A stretch of 64,000 bases of DNA from Eunapius fragilis (GCA_963681505.1 OY811985.1:3002549-3066548), one strand, 5' to 3'. Shown: positions 22,440 through 35,263, numbered from the stretch's first letter. Program-made: numbers and translations. Notes: generated by a model not told the origin, from the sequence alone.

Positions 22440-24700
22440 GCAGGATTATTAGAACTGGCTAATACGGTCTATTGTGGGCTTCTTGAATTGGGAGGTGTTG
22501 ATACCAATGAGAGTATTCTATGCTTCAGAAAACTCTCAGCAGTTGTATGTGCCCCTGTTCTTCTTGCCTCTGGCCTCTACCAAGAAGCGGCCACACACTC
22601 TGCATTGCTCATTCCCCTTCATTGCGTGTGTCTCCATTCAAACCTACGCCAATTATTCATTAAATACTATTGCCCTGATCAACGGTCAAAAAAAAAAAAA
22701 AGGTGGCTACATCTGTGTGCTATGTACATGTTCTCCAATCTGTGATGATGACTATATTAATTGCTTACCGATTTCCTCGGGTTGGTTCCAGCACCGCAGA
22801 ACTACAAGTAATAACTCATACCTAATGCATTGTTTCGTGTATAGCTATGGTAGAGTATTTGAAAGGCCTATAATTTTCTCATTATATCGCAAGACATGTA
22901 AGATATGTGGCTCGCAAAACAAATGCTTAACGAGATGCAGCTAGAATAATTTTGGTAGTTCATCCATGAATTACAGGTGAGCAGAGTGGCAGGAGGAAAA
23001 TGTTGACTGATAGTCGTGCATAAATTACGGGACCTCTCTAGAGTCCTGCTGGACCTTGACATATACCACTATTAATTGCACTGCCAAGTTGTTATGTACC
23101 AGGGAGGGGGCGCACTGCTGGCAATAAATAGATATTGAGATTGTGCCCATTCACCCGGAATATCATTTTTTGCTGGGGATGAAATGGAATGGATCAGTAT
23201 ACATTGATACATGTTTGCCATTTGGTCTACGGTCAGCCCCAAAGTTCGCATTAGGTTGGATATTTACACAGCATGGGGTCAGGGACATCATTCTTTTCCT
23301 GGACGGCTAGGACTACCTCATAGTAGGTGGTCCAGGATCATCAGAATGCAGCATGACATTGAAGGTTGCATTAGAACTGCAACTGTGCAAGCGCTTGGAA
23401 ATCAATCATAAAGAAAAAATTGCAGGGTCCAACTGCTATATCGTTTCTAGGGATCGAGTTGGATACAATGGCAATGGAGCTTAGGTTGTCTTGAGAGAAG
23501 GTGGATCACCTCAAGGGTTTTGATTCAGGGATGGAAGGCCAGGAAAAACTGTTATAAGCGCAAGTTGCAGTCACTGATTGGTCACTTGCAGCATGCTGTT
23601 GTTAGGTCAGGAAGAAGTTTTCTGCGATATACTGTCCACAGTGGCAAGGAAACAGCATTACCACATCCGGTTGAACAGGGCAGACCTGTTGTGGTGGTCG
23701 GTGTTCCATGGGTCATGGAATTGCGGCATGGTCCTAAACTGTATATCGAGAGCACACATCCCACCCCCTCCCTCCCTCATTTACTCTCATATCCAATCCC
23801 TCAGGATCGTGGGATTGCGAGGCTGTATTAGTTGCAGGAGTATAGTTTTTGTTGTGGTCCCCGTGGCATGGTCAGTTGTTGAAAATAGATCACAGGGAGC
23901 TTCGACATGGCTGATAGCCTGTCAAGAAATAACATTCCTCTATTCATTTGCCACGTACCATCAGCCATGAATCCTATTCCAATCCAGGCCTAGCTAATAC
24001 TACGGAGATTTGGATGATATGAATGCTGTTGACTTCTATTTCACACACGGCTTAACAACAGTCAGTCCAGAGGTCGTATAGTTTGGGATACTCCGATTTC
24101 TGCCATACTTTCTCTTTACAGCCACTGAACATAAAGTTTGTAGATTCACCGCATATATAGCTTTACAGGAAATGAAACACCAAACTATTCAGGTTTAATG
24201 ACGGGCATACAGTTTAACCAAATTAAATGGAGCAGCTAGACTGCGTACTTCATCGCAAGCATCAAGGGGATAGAAGGGAAGCGGCAACCAGGGTTAACCA
24301 GGCGATAGCTTCCCATCACCCCGTACATCTGAAATCAGAAGTGGTCCAGACTGGCGCATGAAGATGCAGACATAAAGATATCTGGGGCAGTGTGTTAGCT
24401 GCTTTCCTAGGTGGCTGTTTTCCTAGGGCCAGTGAATTTAATGTTCTGTCTGACACTGAATTTGATAACGCAGCCCATCTCAATTGGAGTTAGATATCTT
24501 TTTGTGGGCAGAATAGGAATTGAGCTGTGCCCAATGGCAGCTCTTCTAGATTACCCTTTCTTAGAGGTCCGGTGAAAGGCCTGCTGTTTCAATTCAAGGG
24601 ATGGCAAGCCTCCCACTCGTCCTCACTTCGTAGTCATGCTAAGGTTAGCACTTAAAGAAGCTGACTATGGCAGCCACAATGGTCATTAAAACGAGGATGG
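22440..24700 (+). mobile_element. DIRS-like (tyrosine-recombinase) retrotransposon fossil
   Basis: Old, heavily broken copy (more than ten breaks) of a DIRS/Ngaro-like retrotransposon. Parts recognisable in order: a reverse-transcriptase palm region near 23.1-23.3 kb, an RNase H-like region near 23.5-23.9 kb, and a tyrosine-recombinase region near 24.05-24.7 kb. A further recombinase-like scrap near 22.5-22.7 kb may belong to a second copy. The ends (split direct or inverted repeats) were not identified. Confidence 0.6.
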
Positions 24701-25278
24701 TGGAAGAGCATGTGCACCAACAGTACGCATGGATTCCCAAGGGATTATCAGCCATATTGGCCTCGTTGAAATAAGTGCAGGGAACTAATTATACGTGGGT
24801 AACTAGTTGTAATTTTCCCCCGGGTATATACACCAATGCATACAGGTGATCATGAAGTAGGATATACATGCAGGAATAGGGGGAGTGACCAGGGTGGGAA
24901 TTTCTTTTGTTTGGGGGAGAAAGAGGACCTTTTGGGCCGGTACTGGAGGGGTCTACACCCTTTCCAGTACTAGTCATCATCCCAACACCAACCCCAACCC
25001 CCCAATTCCTGGAGAGTGATTTGTCAACTTCATGTTCATTCATCCCTTGTCTAACACTTGCACCTCACTTATCCAATGAGTTACAAATTCACATGAGGCA
25101 CAACCCCATACAACAACAGAGTATGCATACTACTGTAGGGCCAATTATTTTGGAATGGCATAAGGCATTTGGTAGTAGTAGTACATAGCATGTTTTGAAA
25201 TTGGCAGTAACTGTGTAGTGCAAGTACATCCTTACATCCTTAAAAATGGTAAATCCGAGCAGGGACTCGCTTCCAGAA
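24701..25278. other. Spacer without recognised gene
   Basis: Nothing recognised apart from a C-rich stretch (caacaccaaccccaacc) near 24990. Confidence 0.4.
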
Positions 25279-25484
25279 TTAGTATTCCAAAATTTCTACC
25301 ATTCCTAAATACTTGGTTCTACAGACAGTGTACAACATAGAGATGCAGCCATATGTTGTATTGCCCTTCTCATAGACCAAAACCATCTTACTTGAATTGA
25401 TGAAAGTGGATGGTCCAGGGTTTTCTCGCACTAACATAACCATGGTGAGTATTACATTTAAAAATGCTAAAACAGTCACATTAC

Positions 25485-28223
25485 CTGTTGGTTCAATACT
25501 TGCAGCCAAACGACCCAATTGCATTCGGTTCAGAACTCTTGCCAACTCTAGCTTCTCAGTGGCTGGATTGTTAACACAATTGTGCCACCGCATTAAAATG
25601 TCCTGGTTTATTTTCCAAAGGTCATCTCTACGATCATCCTAAACAACCAGAGCCTGATGTCATCACACTCATACCAAAACATAAATGCAGCCTGCATTAA
25701 AACACATAATAGACCACTTTCAAAATTTAGTAAGGGTGTACACCCTATCCTACAAAAGCTGTAAGTGCTACTGATTACTGTCAAAATCATATACACCCCC
25801 ACTGTAGGAAACGTAGATATGTTGGTCTTTGAATCTTCACAAGTAACCCACTTTAGCTTTAGTTGTCAAAATTGCTTACGTCCTCCATGCAGAACTATAA
25901 TTCCATCCTACACAAACCTATAAATTATCTAAATCGCATGCATAGACAACTGGAGTAGGTAGTTTGATATTTTTTTGAAATTGGGATTTAAGCAGCATAT
26001 TATATATCGTTGGAAAGAGCAAAAAATCTACATCCCAAAAGATACCTTATATTCATGGTGATGCGTTTCGCTGCGAGCACCACGCTATTCGAAAGATCAC
26101 AAATGAAATGATCGCAAATGTACGTGAATTGATAGGGTACGCAAAACAAAAACTGTCCCGGTTGAGTTTATAATCAGTATAGAGATATAAATAAGTGTGC
26201 AGCCTTAACCAAAACTTTAATATACATAGTCTTGCTGATATCATACATAGGGATGCATTGGATTCCGCTTCAATAAGTAACTAACACTTACCATTGGTCA
26301 TGATAAGAAGAAAGGTTATTCTGCAAATAGTACACATATAACTATATGTACTGAGTGATTAGAATTATGGTACTAACTGATATAAATCTAACTGCTAGTA
26401 CAATTTTTAATGCAAAGCTGACATAAGAAACATATCAAAAACACCACACTATGTACAATACATGTACAAATAGATTCATGTATTCAGTTCACTTATCCCC
26501 ATCTTCTTCAACTTCCAATAGGTTACAATGATTTTAGGAATTTTGGCATTGTAAAAGGTTTCACACAAACTACATGCCCATTATCAGAGTACATTCTTAT
26601 ACCAAAGATGTAAATGTAGACACCATATATCTGACAAAACATTTAATATTGTAGTTAGGTAGGAAATAATCTTCTTTCTTTACAACTTTTTTTCCAATAC
26701 TTCTCCTAAATGTATCCTTATTCTTCTGATTCTTAACTTTTTGTCCAGCATACCTGACCTGTATTTTGCAAAATTTTACCAAATTATCTTGCTGTTCATC
26801 CGGTGGGTGAGACAACACAATCATAGCAGTGTTTTAATGATCTTACTTTTAACTTTGCTATATAGAAATCCCACTTTCGTGTGGGCCAACTTAATCATTG
26901 CACTTTGAAGATACTGTATGGTTTAGCATTTTAACACTAGCAAGTACTCAACCTGATTTGATGTACATGTGTAATCAAATTCCTTTTTTTTATTTAAAAA
27001 AAAGCACTTTCTCTTACCTCATATATAGTGTAGCTAGATCTAAGGTTTATTGGTATGGATTGGGAAGTGTCAGTTTGGCTAGTGTGCAGAGCATTGACCG
27101 ATGAAAGTGGATCGTTGAATGTATTTGTTTGGGATTCATTTAAAGGCAATTCAAAATGCAGTAAGCCATTTCTTATATCAGGAGCTAGAAGGGATCCATG
27201 CTCACTCACATCCTTTTACATATATTCATTAATGAGCCTCTTGAGATCAATAACTATCTTCATTCTAAATAGCAACAAAGCATTGGTTGCGCAAATGCGC
27301 ATCAGTAATTACACATTAATCTAATTAAATATGAATACTTGGCTTGAAAAGAACACTGCGTGGGCATCATCGAATTGCAATGTTACAATGACAGAAATAG
27401 AAAAATTAGTTCAATCTTTAACGTAATGTCATTTACAACTTAGTTGATCGAAGAATGGGGTGTGCAATAAATAGGGTAGTCACAAAATATTTTATTGTAA
27501 GAAATGGCTATGTGCTTAAGCTTTGTAGACAAAGAATCTAATGAAACCTAATTAGTTAAAATATAAAGATACATTTACATAAGCTTGTGTGTTCTTTTTT
27601 CATGCAGACCAACACAAAACGCCTGGGTAGTTAAAGCACCCTTTGGGCATCATCCAAACGCCCTCATACTTTGTAGTAGGACGATTCAATACCTGATTTA
27701 AATAACAATATACATCCCGTGATAGTTGGTTCACAATTAGAGTCAAGATTCATTCCCGAAGTTATACTACGAATTCAATGCGTCAAAACAAAAATAGATC
27801 CGGAACCAGCTCAAAATTAGGCAATGGTGTTGCATTCTACAACTAATTGGCTAACTAAGTCAAGCTGTGTAGTCGGACTAGCCGTGCAGAGAATCGAACA
27901 AGTTTCTTCGCTTGTTAAGACCTTTTTCAAACTTTACGAAATACGTGTCCAGTTTTCGACGTAGTTTTAGATCATCGATTTACGGACCCACTTACGCGAT
28001 TTGTCAAAGTACCTAACTGGAGGTTAAAATGGCAACAACAACAACAACAACAAAACACCAAATTAGGTGTTTCCCCACAACGAAGGCAAAAACGTGTGTT
28101 CCTTAAAAAAGCATACCTGAATTCTGTCAATATCTGGCGGCTTTAAGCCCAGGAGAATTCCTGCCCGAAAGAAGTTATCGCCCAACTGCTTGGCAATATT
28201 GTTTATATCCTGGTCGGTCAATG
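25485..28223 (-). CDS. Death-domain protein, two exons of a split Death domain
   Basis: Exon 28223-28117 reads LTDQDINNIAKQLGDNFFRA and then LGLKPPDIDRIQ. It ends in phase 0 at a gtatgc donor and joins exon 25638-25485, which reads DDRRDDLWKINQDILMRWHN, then TEKLELARVLNRMQLGRLAA. Together they give the six-helix Death-fold pattern: A-x-x-L-G, a L-G-L-x-x-x-D-I-D-R-I turn, L-M-R-W, then L-A-R-V-L-N-R. The intron inside the domain is about 2.5 kb. A further small exon may follow at about 25437-25395 (VRENPGPSTFINS). The start is uncertain: an ATG at 28535 opens MADIALGYDN with no clear donor. Such proteins act in apoptosis or innate immunity by homotypic binding. It is distinct in sequence from the exon at 10.1 kb. 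Confidence 0.75.
26597..26824 (-). CDS. Unassigned basic ORF inside the Death-domain intron
   Basis: Reads DNLVKFCKIQVRYAGQKVKN and then FRRSIGKKVVKKEDYF. Not recognised. It may be chance or a remnant. Confidence 0.2.
   Translation of the reverse strand: MIVLSHPPDEQQDNLVKFCKIQVRYAGQKVKNQKNKDTFRRSIGKKVVKKEDYFLPNYNIKCFVRYMVSTFTSLV
27017..27211 (-). CDS. Possible unassigned exon inside the Death-domain intron
   Basis: About 64 codons (SEHGSLLAPDIRNGLLHFEL ... PINLRSSYTIYE) end at a good gtaaga donor, with a weak upstream acceptor. Inserting it would interrupt the Death domain, so it is either an alternative exon, a separate gene or chance. Confidence 0.25.
28033..28053. repeat. (CAA)n microsatellite
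   Basis: Seven CAA units in the intergenic/intronic DNA just right of 28.03 kb. Confidence 0.9.
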
Positions 28224-28535
28224 CTGCCCGTGGGAACGGATAGGAATTAAAACTAAGTCACATGATGTTAACGCTTTACTAATGAACAAGTTCCTTGTCT
28301 ACACACTCACACACAACACATACCCATCACGCTGACTTATTTAGTTAAATCATTGATATTAAAGCAATAATAATATATAACTCTAATATCTATGGTTAAA
28401 TATGGCTACAGGGTCTGCGTACGAGACGAGGGGTACTCACAGTGCATTGAAGTAAAAAGTGCTGGACACGCACACATATACACACATAACACAACCAGCA
28501 CCCACATTGTCATAGCCGAGGGCAATATCAGCCAT

Positions 28536-29521
28536 CCAAGCACGCGTTCAACGTTTTAAATTGATGCATCCGATTACGTCATGGCATAACTAGTAATGCA
28601 ACTGGTAATATAAATTATTATATACATGTGTAGAATTGTTAAATTCAATAGCTCTGGCTCTGTCTTCATCCTGGGTCAAACTATTCATGCACTCAGTGTC
28701 CAGAAAAAGGACCCTATATTTGATGACTATAATCATACTGATAGAAATCCACATTCAGCACTAATTCACTGCTGCATGCCCAAGAAATAACCACAGTGCA
28801 CATGCACCCACAAGTGAAATGTCAAGAATGTGGAATCCAAAATGGCTCTTTGTATTTTCATCAGGTTATGCAAATATCCTTACATGGCTTCCACCTCAAT
28901 AGTAAAGTGTGATGTTTGAAAAATAGGAACATTTCCTTTGCTGGGTCTAGTGAATATTTAGATCACTACTGATACCTTTCAGTGCATGCTATTTTCATAG
29001 CTGCTCTGATGGAAATCTCATGTGGTGTGAGTTGGGAGCACTACCGTCATTGTAACCCCAAGGTCAAACAATGTATACATGCTGTGAGCTGCCCATCATA
29101 ATGCAGTGATACACTAACATTTTACCATGCTGTGATAGTGTGTATTGATTTTTTGTAATAGTTATATTTATTATGGCTGCTGAGCACCATAGCAATAACA
29201 CCAAGTACTCACAATTAGGCTATTTCCCTTGCGGTTGACAGAGATGCAAACCCAGCCTAACACTATTTTCATCTGCCAGTTGCACTGCTATGGTACTAAC
29301 AGGTTTGTACGTGCTATAGAGAACAGCCTGACATTTGGGCTGTTTACATAACCTTACATAAATGATTAATCTATGGTTTAAACAAGTGTCACTGATACAT
29401 TCTATAATTAAGCCAAACATGACAAAACTTATATTTATTTTACGTAATGATAACAGTATGCATAATAACACAAATTAAAATGTAGGCCTGAAGTTTAACT
29501 CTATGCTAACACAATATATAA
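28536..29521. other. Intergenic stretch without recognised gene
   Basis: AT-rich. No ORF with recognisable content. Confidence 0.45.
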
Positions 29522-29935
29522 TTACACTACATCTAAACCTAAACCTAAACCAGCACACCCATGCAGCATTGCCTCCCTGCACTGCAACAGCAGATATGTT
29601 TGGAAAAGGTATATATGCCTTTGAATTAGGCTTGTTTGACATGGCTTTGGTTTTGGGAGCCAAATTGCATAAGATGTCAAAGGCATCTGGGCCAAAGACG
29701 CCTGATGTCTCGATGGCAAGAGATGTGTTTGTGCTATGACCTCATATTTAGTCTTCTTCTCCCGTTCTGCCAAAGCAGCAACAGCTCCTGCTTCTGACGT
29801 TGCCTGCATCTCATTTGAGAATGCAAATGTGTCAGGACATGTGACATCCCAGACCAAGTGGACATCCTAATTTCCAGGGTGCAATAGTAACACCATCAGG
29901 TTGTTTTCTATCTGAGCGCGATAGACCACCATCAA
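29522..29935 (-). mobile_element. Retroelement C-terminal remnant (DGVTIAPW...WDVTCPDT type)
   Basis: Reads RKQPDGVTIAPWK, then LVWDVTCPDTFAFSN, then SEAGAVAALAEREKKTKYEV. This is a phrase common in invertebrate retroelement proteins (R-P-D-G ... W-D-V-T ... D-T ... E-A-G-A-A-A ... K-x-x-K-Y). The P-D and D-V-T spacing resembles the endonuclease-like tail of the 16.7 kb fragment, though the sequence is different. 5'-truncated and broken. Exact family not assigned. Confidence 0.6.
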
Positions 29936-30358
29936 AAAGCTGAATACTATATTTACTATCTGAAACTCTCGTCCCCGACCCACATGACATATTTAATGAT
30001 TATCTCTATAAACAATGTAATCAAGTATACGCGGTATATCAAAGTGTCTTATATAATTATTATTTCGTCGATATGTAAAAAAAAAAAGTAATTTACGTAT
30101 ACAGATACGTAGATTATACTGTTTACACTGTAATCGTTACGTCATGTGGGTCTGGGATGAAGCTAATCTAATACTATAATCAATGGTAAAAAAGGAAAGC
30201 TAGCTTGGCAACAACGAATACGTTTGCTGGATCTCCAGAGAGGAATATATCGAAGGGAGTATAAATTTCATCAGCGCGCCTACATTACGTAATGTGAGTT
30301 ATTGGGCGTCGAGGTATAATTAGTTGCCTAGAAACGCTTTAAGGATAGCTGTGAAAAA
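29936..30358. other. CIMIP2C: 5' flank of the CIMIP2C homologue
   Basis: AT-rich, with a run of about ten A near 30080. It presumably holds the promoter and 5' UTR. No TATA box stands out close to the start codon. Confidence 0.4.
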
Positions 30359-32944
30359 ATGTCGTGTGCCGTTTGGGGCGACCGTGGAACTGTGAATATT
30401 CCCTTCGTCCACGCTGGACACATGCCAGGGTAAGGATAAAATACGCAGATCTAGTGATCCCAATGCAAGAAACGATTCTTTGACATTTAGTATGTTTAAA
30501 TGTTTCTTGCAGGTACGGAGGGTTTTGCCCCACAATGACCCAGAGGTGTGGAGTAACGTATGGGAATGCCACCAGGCTATATCACATGCAGAGGTACGTC
30601 GTTGTCCGAGGTTATCTTCATATCTGCTCAAATGATGTGACTACATCACAGCCAATTCTTAACAGCCTGGTACAGAATGCCGTGCAAGGGATACGACAGT
30701 ACTTAGGGCGTGAAATTGCCATGTCAATCTGGAACAGATCCATTCAGCATAACTTTATGTACTAGGCTGATAAGAATTAAGTTGTGTAGTCATTAGATTG
30801 CTAACAAAATACGCTCGTTATTCAATTAATGCATATGCATGGTACATGTAGCATCAATGTAGAATCCTATCATAGGGAAGTACTTAATTGGTAACCAGAA
30901 TATGAAGCTTGCATTTGAATTAATTCAGAAAGTTCAATTAATTTGTGTTTAGCTTTTTGGCTTTTCACTTGTCACAAAAGTTTTGATTTCTGCAGCCGAG
31001 ATGAAGCCTTGAATTCTAGCAGAAAGTCATCATTCAGAGATGCAGGCTGGTTAGGTGATACAATGGTTATTTTCACAAGGTACATTATGTGTTGTTATAT
31101 ATATTACCATATCTAGGGACGTTTGACATGTTTTTAGAGTGTTCTTAACTGGGCATGCTAGCAAACTAGAGATTGCAACGTGTTTGAAATCCAGGAGAGT
31201 GGATTGGGATTACCTGTAGGCAGCAGAGGCATGCATTATCTTAATCCTAAGGACCACTGCCCCCGCCAAATGCTATTTTAACTGAGCAGCCTCCCAGAAA
31301 TTATGGCTTTTGGATTCATACACATCCTTATTAAGGAAAATTTTTTACTGAGAGCATGAGACAACATTTGTACTCCACCAGCATGCTTTGCTAAAGCATC
31401 CCCCCCCCCCCCCCCCCCCCCATTTAAATCTATACTCCATCAAAGCAACTAATTAATTAATATTTTGATTGCCTCAGCCAGGCACAAAGTTTATATTATG
31501 TACATAAAATCGATTTCAGTTAGAATTTTCTATGATTTAAAACTAAAATCTTTATTGCATTAAAAGTTTTAAATAAGTATTAAATAACCTCCCTACCAAG
31601 TGACTTAATTAACTATCTTCAATTCTTTTACGCAATCTCTTTCTCATTCCTTAGATAGCTGAATTTTAACTCCACATATTTGGGGTAATAATAACACCCA
31701 TTTTGATTGTCTAGCATATGAGATCTTTGTGCTTTGCATAGGTCATGTGAATCCTCAACTCTGATGGGAATGTCTCTAGTTATACCACGTTCTGTTAAAA
31801 ATAAGTCAATTGTGCAGTTACATTTACCTATCTAAATATTGAAGTTTAAAAATGTAAATGTATGTCAGTTTGTTATGTCATTCTTTGAGTGTCGGTGTGT
31901 ACCAGGGGATTTGGATTATGTCATACATGTACAAATGGCTAAAGGATGGGCCACAGCACACATCTATGAAGAACATATTCATGTTTTTTAGTTTAGACCC
32001 CCTCCCTCCCCCATGTAATACAACTGGCATATCATAATCTAATATAACATATGATGTGTAATATGCATATGTATGACTAATTTTTTTTTCTTTCCCAGAC
32101 CAGCTGCTAGCTTGAAAAACCACTGGTCCCAACCATTACCATACAGCCTTCAGACTCAACAGCGTCGTGAAGACATCTTTCTGCTAAATCAGGTAATACA
32201 GCATATGACAGGTTAGATTAAACTTAGCTTAGGTTGGAATTGCCCATAATAGAATGGGCTTTCGCTTATCATGGTTCTCCTTTCAGCAGCCATTGTAAGG
32301 CATTATTGTACCATTAAAAAATTAGATTATTATTTCTACAATTGGAATATGCGCATATATTTAAGTAAGCAACTAGGCAGTCTCAGGTAATTGGTTATAA
32401 TATTATTGTATTGTACAGCAACACATATGTATGCAAATGGGTGTGTGTTATTTGCATAGCATGCTCAGAAATATCGAAACTACTACAAGGATCACTCTGG
32501 AGGAGTAGAACGCGTTCCTGGAATCTCCTTGAAGATCAATTATTCACACGCTTTGTAAGCTGGAACATGTACACATTGTGTGGTCTGGCATGCATGTATA
32601 GTTGCCATCAACTTAGCACATGTTGGTAATATTCTTCATGCGTGCCCATGTGTATTGCCACATGTAATCTGTTAATATAACTATTGCACAGGAGAACAGG
32701 TATTTTATGGTCGATAGAAGGCTGGGTAAGGATTTGCAAGAACATATATCTTTCTGCAAGCAACAAGGGCTCCTAATACAATACATTTCATTTCTGCTGC
32801 AGCACTCGAACAATGCCAGTTACACAACCCAACAACACCCCAATCATTCATTCACAGAAAGTCAAGCCACTGATGCATTCTACACAAGGACAGTCAACAG
32901 CACGAGAACGTGCTGTTAGAGATATTTACTTTGAGAGACGTTAA
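30359..32944 (+). CDS. CIMIP2C: Ciliary microtubule inner protein 2C homologue (FAM166C)
   Basis: Six exons: 30359-30429, 30513-30593, 30996-31079, 32099-32192, 32460-32554 and 32803-32944. They total 567 nt, giving 188 residues (human FAM166C is about 200), and every junction is GT-AG in phase. The N-terminal motif HAGHMPGYGGFCPTMTQRCG with TYGNATRLYHMQ is the DUF2475 signature (P-G-Y-x-G-x-x-P ... G-x-x-Y-G-x-x-T) of proteins lining the lumen of ciliary doublet microtubules. AQKYRNYYKDHSGGVERVPG matches the family's middle segment, and the C-terminus RAVRDIYFERR matches the KRDCYFEFR-type end of vertebrate FAM166C. Reading through the fifth donor gives an early TAA at 32556, but splicing to 32803 restores the conserved C-terminus. 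It implies an organism with motile cilia or flagella. Confidence 0.88.
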
Positions 32945-33104
32945 AGTATAAGCTTTATTGTAACTCTTTAGGTACAGTTAGTTAACCAGTCTGTACATAT
33001 GGATGATATCAAGAGTCCTTTGTGTATATTCATTGTTTATTGCAAATAACTCAAGATGAGGGGAAAATCACATGTATAGAGTGGTCTAAAAATGATATCA
33101 TGCA

Positions 33105-33314
33105 GGGGCAGATTCAGAAATTTTGGAAAGGGTGGGGTGGGTTGGCATGATATTGACCAAAGTTAGGGGGTATGAGCCCCAAAACTATCACTCTGTATAT
33201 GTTATGCAAATGTAATAAATTTTAAAATCACTATGACATCATGTATGCACCAGAGGGAAAGAATAGGGGAAGGGGACATATATGAAAGCCCCCCCCCCCC
33301 CCCCCCCCCCCCCC
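33105..33314. mobile_element. Partial G-rich DNA transposon
   Basis: Left end CAGGGGCAGATTCAGAAATT with tttggaaagggtgggg, then about 160 bp, then a C-run of about 25 at 33290-33314. The form agrees with the CAGNGGCGGATCCAGG family, but the terminal CCTGGATCCGCC-type right end is missing. Confidence 0.4.
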
Positions 33315-34481
33315 GATATACTTGTATGTTGCATATCTTCTTCAATGTGCTGATAGTAGGATATGCAAAACTTTCCAACATTCTAGCAGATGAAGTTGAT
33401 GCGATGCCATCAGTGTGTTATGACATATTACACCCATAGTTACATAAATAGAACTAGTGTTCACTAAGAGCGCATGTATAGAGCAGTGCATTGTTGGTGC
33501 ATTGACCTTGATAAAATGAAGCCACACCCACTTCACTTGCTTGCTGCTATCATTCCCTTTTATAGGTTCATGAAATTGAGCAAATCTTAGATCATTGACT
33601 TGTAATAACACCAGCTAGGTTGTTTAAATTTAGAGCTCCTTGGACTAGTTCCTGGTAGTTCTATAACACAATCATGGTATTATACACTTGATTACAAATG
33701 TATGTTATGTATGTCCATAACATGCAAGAATGTGCATAACATGCAAGAATGATAGTATTCATTGATTACACCTCTCCATTTTTGTTGGCTTGTTCTTTGC
33801 ATGTGCTTTGCACATGGTCTCCTTGATCTGCCCTCATGCATTTCACTTATGTAGTTATGTAATACTGGAACTATATCTGTAAGCAGCAACTTTATAAATA
33901 AGTTCTCGAACTGGCCTTGCTTATTTATCAGAAGGTGTGCACAAGTATATCAGATAACCGTATGCTATTACATATATATAGAATTTGATGACGCATTTTC
34001 ATATCAAAGAATATACATCCCCTCATATTGCAAGTTAGGCCTATACTTACTGATTAAAGCCTCATTTAATCTATGAGGAACTCTACAGTTGCAAGTGGCA
34101 GGGATATCATCATTAAGTGGTCATAGGAAGATCCATATTGTCAACTCCAAATGTCTACTCTGTCAACCACGTGTACCCAAGGGTATCAGTTTCTTTCCTT
34201 TACAGACCCGTGGCAGGTTTAATACCGACCATGTTTTCAAACGATGATTGATATGTAGCTGCAAGTCAACCATTTGCAAAAAAAAAAAAACAAAAAAAAA
34301 GGTGATCTGTTCTAGTGAAGCACGTAGACCTGTGCATAAGTTTTTGCACCTTGAGTTGGGAACACATATAGGCCTACAACTTCAGGTGACCCGCGCAAGT
34401 ATAGTGAGTGGTTGTTCATTACATTTCCTTACTAGAGTCTAGACACATAATCGGCGGATTTATTTATACTAGAGGCCCGAT

Positions 34482-35035
34482 GCAGCTCTGCATGCATTTT
34501 TCATGTGAGTATATCCTCATTACTAATCTATTACAATGACTGCGCGCAACGTGATGTGTGAACTTGAAAAAAGTAAGCCTGTCACTGTTAGCGCATCGTA
34601 GAAAAAGAATCGAAGTTAGAACTGAAGAGAAGAGCCCACTTTTTTTTTCTTCTCAAAAACGACCTAGCCAGACGCTCAAGAAACGAACACCGACGGATAG
34701 ACAGACTATCCGTGCATTTATAATTAGGTGCTGGTAGCGTTTAGATCTGGGATGCAATTCTAATTACACCCGCAGGCCATATAGTTACAACGCAACACGG
34801 ATAATTAAATGTTAATAGATATTAAATACTGAATGCGCAGCATGAACAGGAACACAGAGAGAAAAAGGTTTGAAATTCAAAAAAGTAAGCCCGTCACTGT
34901 CAGCGCATCGTAGAAAGGAATTGAAAGAGCCCACTAATGTCGAAAACGGCCCAGCCAAACTCTCAAAAAACGAACACATACGAACAGACAGACAGACAGA
35001 AGGAAAGACTATCCGCGCATTTATCAATAGATGAA
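34482..35035 (+). repeat. Dispersed repeat, two tandem-oriented copies
   Basis: Copy 1 (34482-34735) begins gctctgcatgcatttttcat and ends actatccgtgcatttataat. Copy 2 (about 34860-35035) shares aaaagtaagcccgtcactgt, cgcatcgtagaaa and agactatccgcgcatttat. A third copy lies at 46393-46615. (ACAG)n before the 3' end is typical. The shape suggests a SINE or LINE-tail family. No Pol III boxes were identified with confidence. Confidence 0.6.
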
Positions 35036-35208
35036 GCATAACAAAGAGTGTTTGCCTAGAGTGACATCGCGATATACAGACTACCTTAGAGCACCACCAA
35101 ACCGTGGCCACACCTATTTTCTGAATTGGACCCGCCCCGCCCTTGCACATGTATGTCACGTTTATACAACGTACAATGCATTTGATCACATGATGGGAGA
35201 GTAGGGCC

Positions 35209-35219
35209 TATATAAAAGG
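35209..35219 (+). promoter_or_regulatory. TATA box of SLC37A copy 1
   Basis: TATATAAAAGG lies about 45-55 bp upstream of the SLC37A start codon at 35264, with a CACATG E-box-like site about 20 bp further upstream. Position fits a short 5' UTR. Confidence 0.5.
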
Positions 35220-35263
35220 TGACGTTATCAACTGCTCCAGTCGACGGTTGGACCAGCCCAGGA

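Larger units (their letters stand above)
32945..35208. other. Intergenic stretch between CIMIP2C and SLC37A copy 1
   Basis: Holds a partial G-rich transposon (33105-33314) and a dispersed repeat in two copies (34482-34735 and 34860-35035). No gene recognised. Opposite-strand ORFs near 34.8-35.3 kb lie over the repeat and promoter and are not supported. Confidence 0.45.

Noticed and set aside
32556-32558. TAA as the end of the CIMIP2C homologue
   Set aside because: A good donor just before it joins an exon that restores the conserved C-terminus of the family.
32707-32919. 70-codon ORF overlapping the last CIMIP2C exon
   Set aside because: Wrong frame relative to the spliced gene. The conserved C-terminus is in the other frame.
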